Part shown: one piece after another, positions 61,426-64,000 of the stretch | Position numbering within the stretch: the stretch's first letter is position 1 | Layout of the letters: each line of letters opens with the position of its first letter | Assembly (NCBI RefSeq): GCF_028128615.1 | Contig: NZ_AMDP01000049.1 | Coordinates: 1-64,000 of the forward strand | Source: Enterococcus sp. 5H | GTDB lineage: Bacteria > Bacillota > Bacilli > Lactobacillales > Enterococcaceae | Direction of reading: 5' to 3' | Length of the DNA stretch: 64,000 nt | Notes under the pieces: generated by a model | Told to the model about the DNA's origin: nothing | Databases searched by the model: none | What the model saw: the letters and a program-made list of their open reading frames with translations, nothing else | Position numbers and translations under genes: made by a program

Positions 61426-62527
61426 ATTTTGATAAATAAGTGTCAATTGGTTTTTGATAGTCTTCCCAATCTGTCTTGCTATCATTAAAATAAGTAGCTA
61501 GCAGATAGCCAATATAAGGACCGGTTGTTAAACCAGAAGATCCTAAACCACTAGCTGCAACAGCTGTTTGGTCATCTGGTAAGCAATTGAAAAATGGAGC
61601 AAAATCTGAAGTGTATGCTCGTGTGCCAACACGGAAATTTGCTGAATAATCTTCAAAAAATGTTGATGAAGTAAGAAACGGTACTGTTTTCTCCTTTAAG
61701 TGAGCAAAGGCTGATTCTGTTGGTGTTAAATCAAAACCACCATCATTTTCATGAGTCGCACCGATTAAAATTTGCCCATTTTGAAAAGGAATCAAATCAC
61801 TTTCTCCATCCAGCATCGCTACAGGCCAATTGCCGCTTTCTTTAAAAGGCGTTTCAAATGCAAGTAACTGCCCTTTTTGCGGACGAATATCAGTTTTGTA
61901 ATCAAGGTCTTCCAATAAAGTTGGTAAACCGGCACCTGAACATAAAGCAATCATATCGAAGCTTTCGTTTTTTTCAGCTAAGCTAACAAGCCATTTGTCA
62001 CTTCTTTTGCTTAATCGAACTGAGCCAGTTTTTAAAGTAATATCTCTCTGTAAAGCTCGTTGCTGCAATGTTTTTAAATAATTAGCTCCGTCTAATTTCC
62101 CGCCACCAGTTATAAAAAGGGCTGGTGCTTTTTTTAGTAGTGGAAGTTTTTCAGATACTTGTTGTGCAGCGAGTAATTGAATGTCGCCAATTTCAGGAGC
62201 TGCTTGTTTTCTTTCTTCGGCTAACTGTTTTAATTGTTCTAACTCACCGTCTTTTCGCAGAATTAATGTTCCTGTTTGCTGATAAACATCGTTGGGTAAG
62301 GCGAAGTCTTGGATTAGTTTCGGGTAAAATGCGGCACCGTCTTTCGCTAATTGGTACCATTTTTTATTGCGTCGTTTTGATAACCATGGAGATATGATTC
62401 CAGCGCTGGCTTTCGTTGCTTGCCCAATGGGATTATCATAAAGTGTTACCTGATATTTTGTTAAATCGATATAATTAGCAAGCGTTAATCCGATAATTCC
62501 ACCGCCGATAATGGCTAATTTTTTCAT
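61424..62527 (-). CDS. FAD-dependent oxidoreductase (DAO / DadA-like)
   Basis: A 367-residue flavoprotein. The N-terminal FAD motif KLAIIGGGIIGLTLANYI is followed by ASAGIISPWLS, and the C-terminal second FAD motif AVAASGLGSSGLTTGPYIGYLLA closes the fold, as in the D-amino acid oxidase/glycine oxidase/DadA group. It should oxidise an amine or amino acid; the substrate is not apparent. Encoded alone on the minus strand with AGGAGCTTCAAC before its ATG. Confidence 0.8.
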   Translation of the reverse strand: MKKLAIIGGGIIGLTLANYIDLTKYQVTLYDNPIGQATKASAGIISPWLSKRRNKKWYQLAKDGAAFYPKLIQDFALPNDVYQQTGTLILRKDGELEQLKQLAEERKQAAPEIGDIQLLAAQQVSEKLPLLKKAPALFITGGGKLDGANYLKTLQQRALQRDITLKTGSVRLSKRSDKWLVSLAEKNESFDMIALCSGAGLPTLLEDLDYKTDIRPQKGQLLAFETPFKESGNWPVAMLDGESDLIPFQNGQILIGATHENDGGFDLTPTESAFAHLKEKTVPFLTSSTFFEDYSANFRVGTRAYTSDFAPFFNCLPDDQTAVAASGLGSSGLTTGPYIGYLLATYFNDSKTDWEDYQKPIDTYLSK

Positions 62528-62699
62528 GTTGAAGCTCCTTTTATCCGTCTAGGATTAAGTAATTCATTTTCACATAAGTTTATCTAGGATGCAAGTGCTC
62601 TTCTATGAAAGGGAAAATGAGATTTTGATGAAAAAAACGGTTCTTTTTATGGTATGATAAGTAATGTTATATTAAACAAAAAATGTAGGGGGTTACGGG

Positions 62700-64000
62700 A
62701 TGAAAGCGATGAAGTTAGGGTGGTTTTTGACAGCTGTTAGTTGTCTTATACTGGTTAGTGGCTGCAATTCTGGCAAAGGGAAGTCAGATACAGCAAATGG
62801 AGAAAATACAAAAAAAGGGCAGGAATTTTCAGTTGTAGTTAAACAGGAAATTCCCTCTATTGATGCATCTGTCACAAATGATGTCGTTGGCTGGGGTGTT
62901 TTGAAAAATACTAGTGAGGGGCTTTTTCGTGCGGATAAGGATGGAAAATTAGTGCCTGCAGGGGCGAAAGAAAATCCACAAGTTAGTGAAGATGGTTTGA
63001 CTTATACATTTAAATTAAGAGAAGATGCTGTGTGGTCAAATGGTGATCCTGTAGTTGCGGCTGATTACGTTTATGGTTGGCAACGGACAGTAGAGCCAAA
63101 AACTGCTTCCGAAGTGGCTTATTTATTTGAGTCAATAAAAAATTACCCAGCTATTATGGATGGACAATTACCGGCAGATCAGCTAGGTGTTAAAGCATTA
63201 AGTGATTACGAATTAGAAGTGACACTAGCTTCACCTGTTCCTTATTTGGATGCATTGCTATCCTTACCGCCATTTTTCCCGCAAAATGAAAAAGTAATCA
63301 CTGAAAGTGGGGATAAATATGCAAGTTCAAGTGAGCATATGGTGTATAATGGGCCTTTTGTATTAAGTGATTTTGATGGTGCCGGAACAGATACTAAATG
63401 GACTTACCTAAAAAATGAAACATATTGGGATCAAGAAAATGTAACAATGGATAAAATCAATGTAGATGTTGTAAAAGAAGATGCCACAGCGTTAAATTTA
63501 TTTCAAGATGGGCAAACAGATGATATTGTGATTACTGGCGAACTTGCCCAGCAAATGGCGGATGATCCAGCTTTTTATTCACAAGAAATGTCAAATACTA
63601 CTTATGTTGAATTTAATCAAAGCAAAAAAGAATTTCAAAATGAAAATCTCCGCAAAGCGATTTCTTATGCTTTAGATCGTGAGACGTTAGTAAAACAGGT
63701 CTTAGGTGATGGATCAATTGCAGCAACAGGTTTAGTACCGAAAAATATGTCGTTTAATCCCGATACAAACGCTGATTTTGTAAAAGATTCGGGTAATCAT
63801 TTAAAATATAATCCGGAACAAGCTCAAGAATATTGGGACAAAGCCAAAAGTGAACTAGGCACGGATTCCCTAAAAATTAACTTACTCTCTTCTGATGCAG
63901 ACTCAGCTAAAAAAGTGGTGGAGTATATGCAAGGTGCCATTCAAGAAACGCTAAAGGGTATTACTGTTGAAGTTTCATCTGTACCGCTTTCTGTAAGATT
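62700..64000 (+). CDS. Oligopeptide ABC transporter substrate-binding lipoprotein, 5' part
   Basis: The gene starts at ATG 62700 behind TAGGGGG and runs off the window end after 433 codons; no stop is reached. The signal peptide ends in lipobox LVSGC (Cys22). The mature part follows the SBP_bac_5 / OppA pattern: SEGLFRADKDGKLVPAGA, YTFKLREDAVWSNGDPV, AADYVYGWQRTV, YNGPFVLSDF and LRKAISYALDRETLVKQVL. It binds oligopeptides for uptake. OppA is usually about 540-550 residues, so about a fifth is missing. Confidence 0.88.
   Translation, partial: MKAMKLGWFLTAVSCLILVSGCNSGKGKSDTANGENTKKGQEFSVVVKQEIPSIDASVTNDVVGWGVLKNTSEGLFRADKDGKLVPAGAKENPQVSEDGLTYTFKLREDAVWSNGDPVVAADYVYGWQRTVEPKTASEVAYLFESIKNYPAIMDGQLPADQLGVKALSDYELEVTLASPVPYLDALLSLPPFFPQNEKVITESGDKYASSSEHMVYNGPFVLSDFDGAGTDTKWTYLKNETYWDQENVTMDKINVDVVKEDATALNLFQDGQTDDIVITGELAQQMADDPAFYSQEMSNTTYVEFNQSKKEFQNENLRKAISYALDRETLVKQVLGDGSIAATGLVPKNMSFNPDTNADFVKDSGNHLKYNPEQAQEYWDKAKSELGTDSLKINLLSSDADSAKKVVEYMQGAIQETLKGITVEVSSVPLSVR

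Noticed and set aside
1-64000. tRNA, rRNA, insertion sequences, prophage or origin
   Set aside because: No cloverleaf, transposase, integrase or phage structural gene was recognised on either strand by eye; a covariance-model scan would be needed to exclude small RNAs.

Overview
The window looks like a chromosomal segment of a low-GC Gram-positive coccus, most likely an Enterococcus. The strongest pointer is the fabI / fabO-fabN arrangement (47.1-49.8 kb), the layout known from E. faecalis unsaturated fatty acid synthesis. A NapA-type antiporter, a V8/SprE-like glutamyl endopeptidase and Mga-type regulators agree with this. The species cannot be named from the sequence alone. I see no rRNA, tRNA, CRISPR array, insertion sequence or prophage.

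Left part (1-8.6 kb): the 3' end of an LXG polymorphic toxin gene with its probable immunity gene; an FMN split-barrel protein; a small exported protein followed by a secreted serine protease; a minus-strand zinc-ribbon gene with its own terminator; two DUF998-type membrane proteins (one fused to an AbrB-like domain); a YehR-like lipoprotein; and an NCS2 purine permease behind a PurBox-like inverted repeat.

Disaccharide phosphorolysis (8.6-18.8 kb): pgmB diverges from an operon with an RDD protein, two GH65 phosphorylases, a sugar-binding lipoprotein, two permeases and a LacI repressor. LacI-type palindromes sit at three promoters. Imported glucosides would be phosphorolysed to beta-glucose 1-phosphate, which PgmB converts to glucose 6-phosphate. 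The transporter ATPase must be encoded elsewhere.

Acid resistance / N-acyl hydrolase island (18.9-46.9 kb): this is the most unusual part. A gadC-yhgE-CGH-gadB module occurs twice. The copy at 40.7-46.9 kb is contiguous. The copy at 19.4-34.8 kb is split between two CGH paralogues by about 7.4 kb carrying a decayed gene fragment, a Fur-box operon with a heterodimeric ABC exporter-like pair, a helix-hairpin-helix/NTF2 protein, a tyrosine phosphatase and an ArAE-like protein. All three CGH enzymes keep the N-terminal Cys catalytic set but carry Tyr82, as penicillin V acylases do, rather than the Asn of bile salt hydrolases. The first copy is preceded by three tandem degenerate promoter-leader units with an identical 51-bp operator to -10 offset. 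Two Mga-like regulators and one OmpR-like regulator with a degenerate receiver lie between the copies.

Right part (46.9-64 kb): fatty acid genes with FabT-like boxes, efp, napA, dtpT, a DUF1722 protein, then an operon with a PotABCD-type transporter, an adenine deaminase and a second amidohydrolase behind a promoter bracketed by an inverted repeat. A FAD oxidoreductase and a truncated oligopeptide-binding lipoprotein end the window. A dispersed intergenic hairpin repeat occurs four times across the window.
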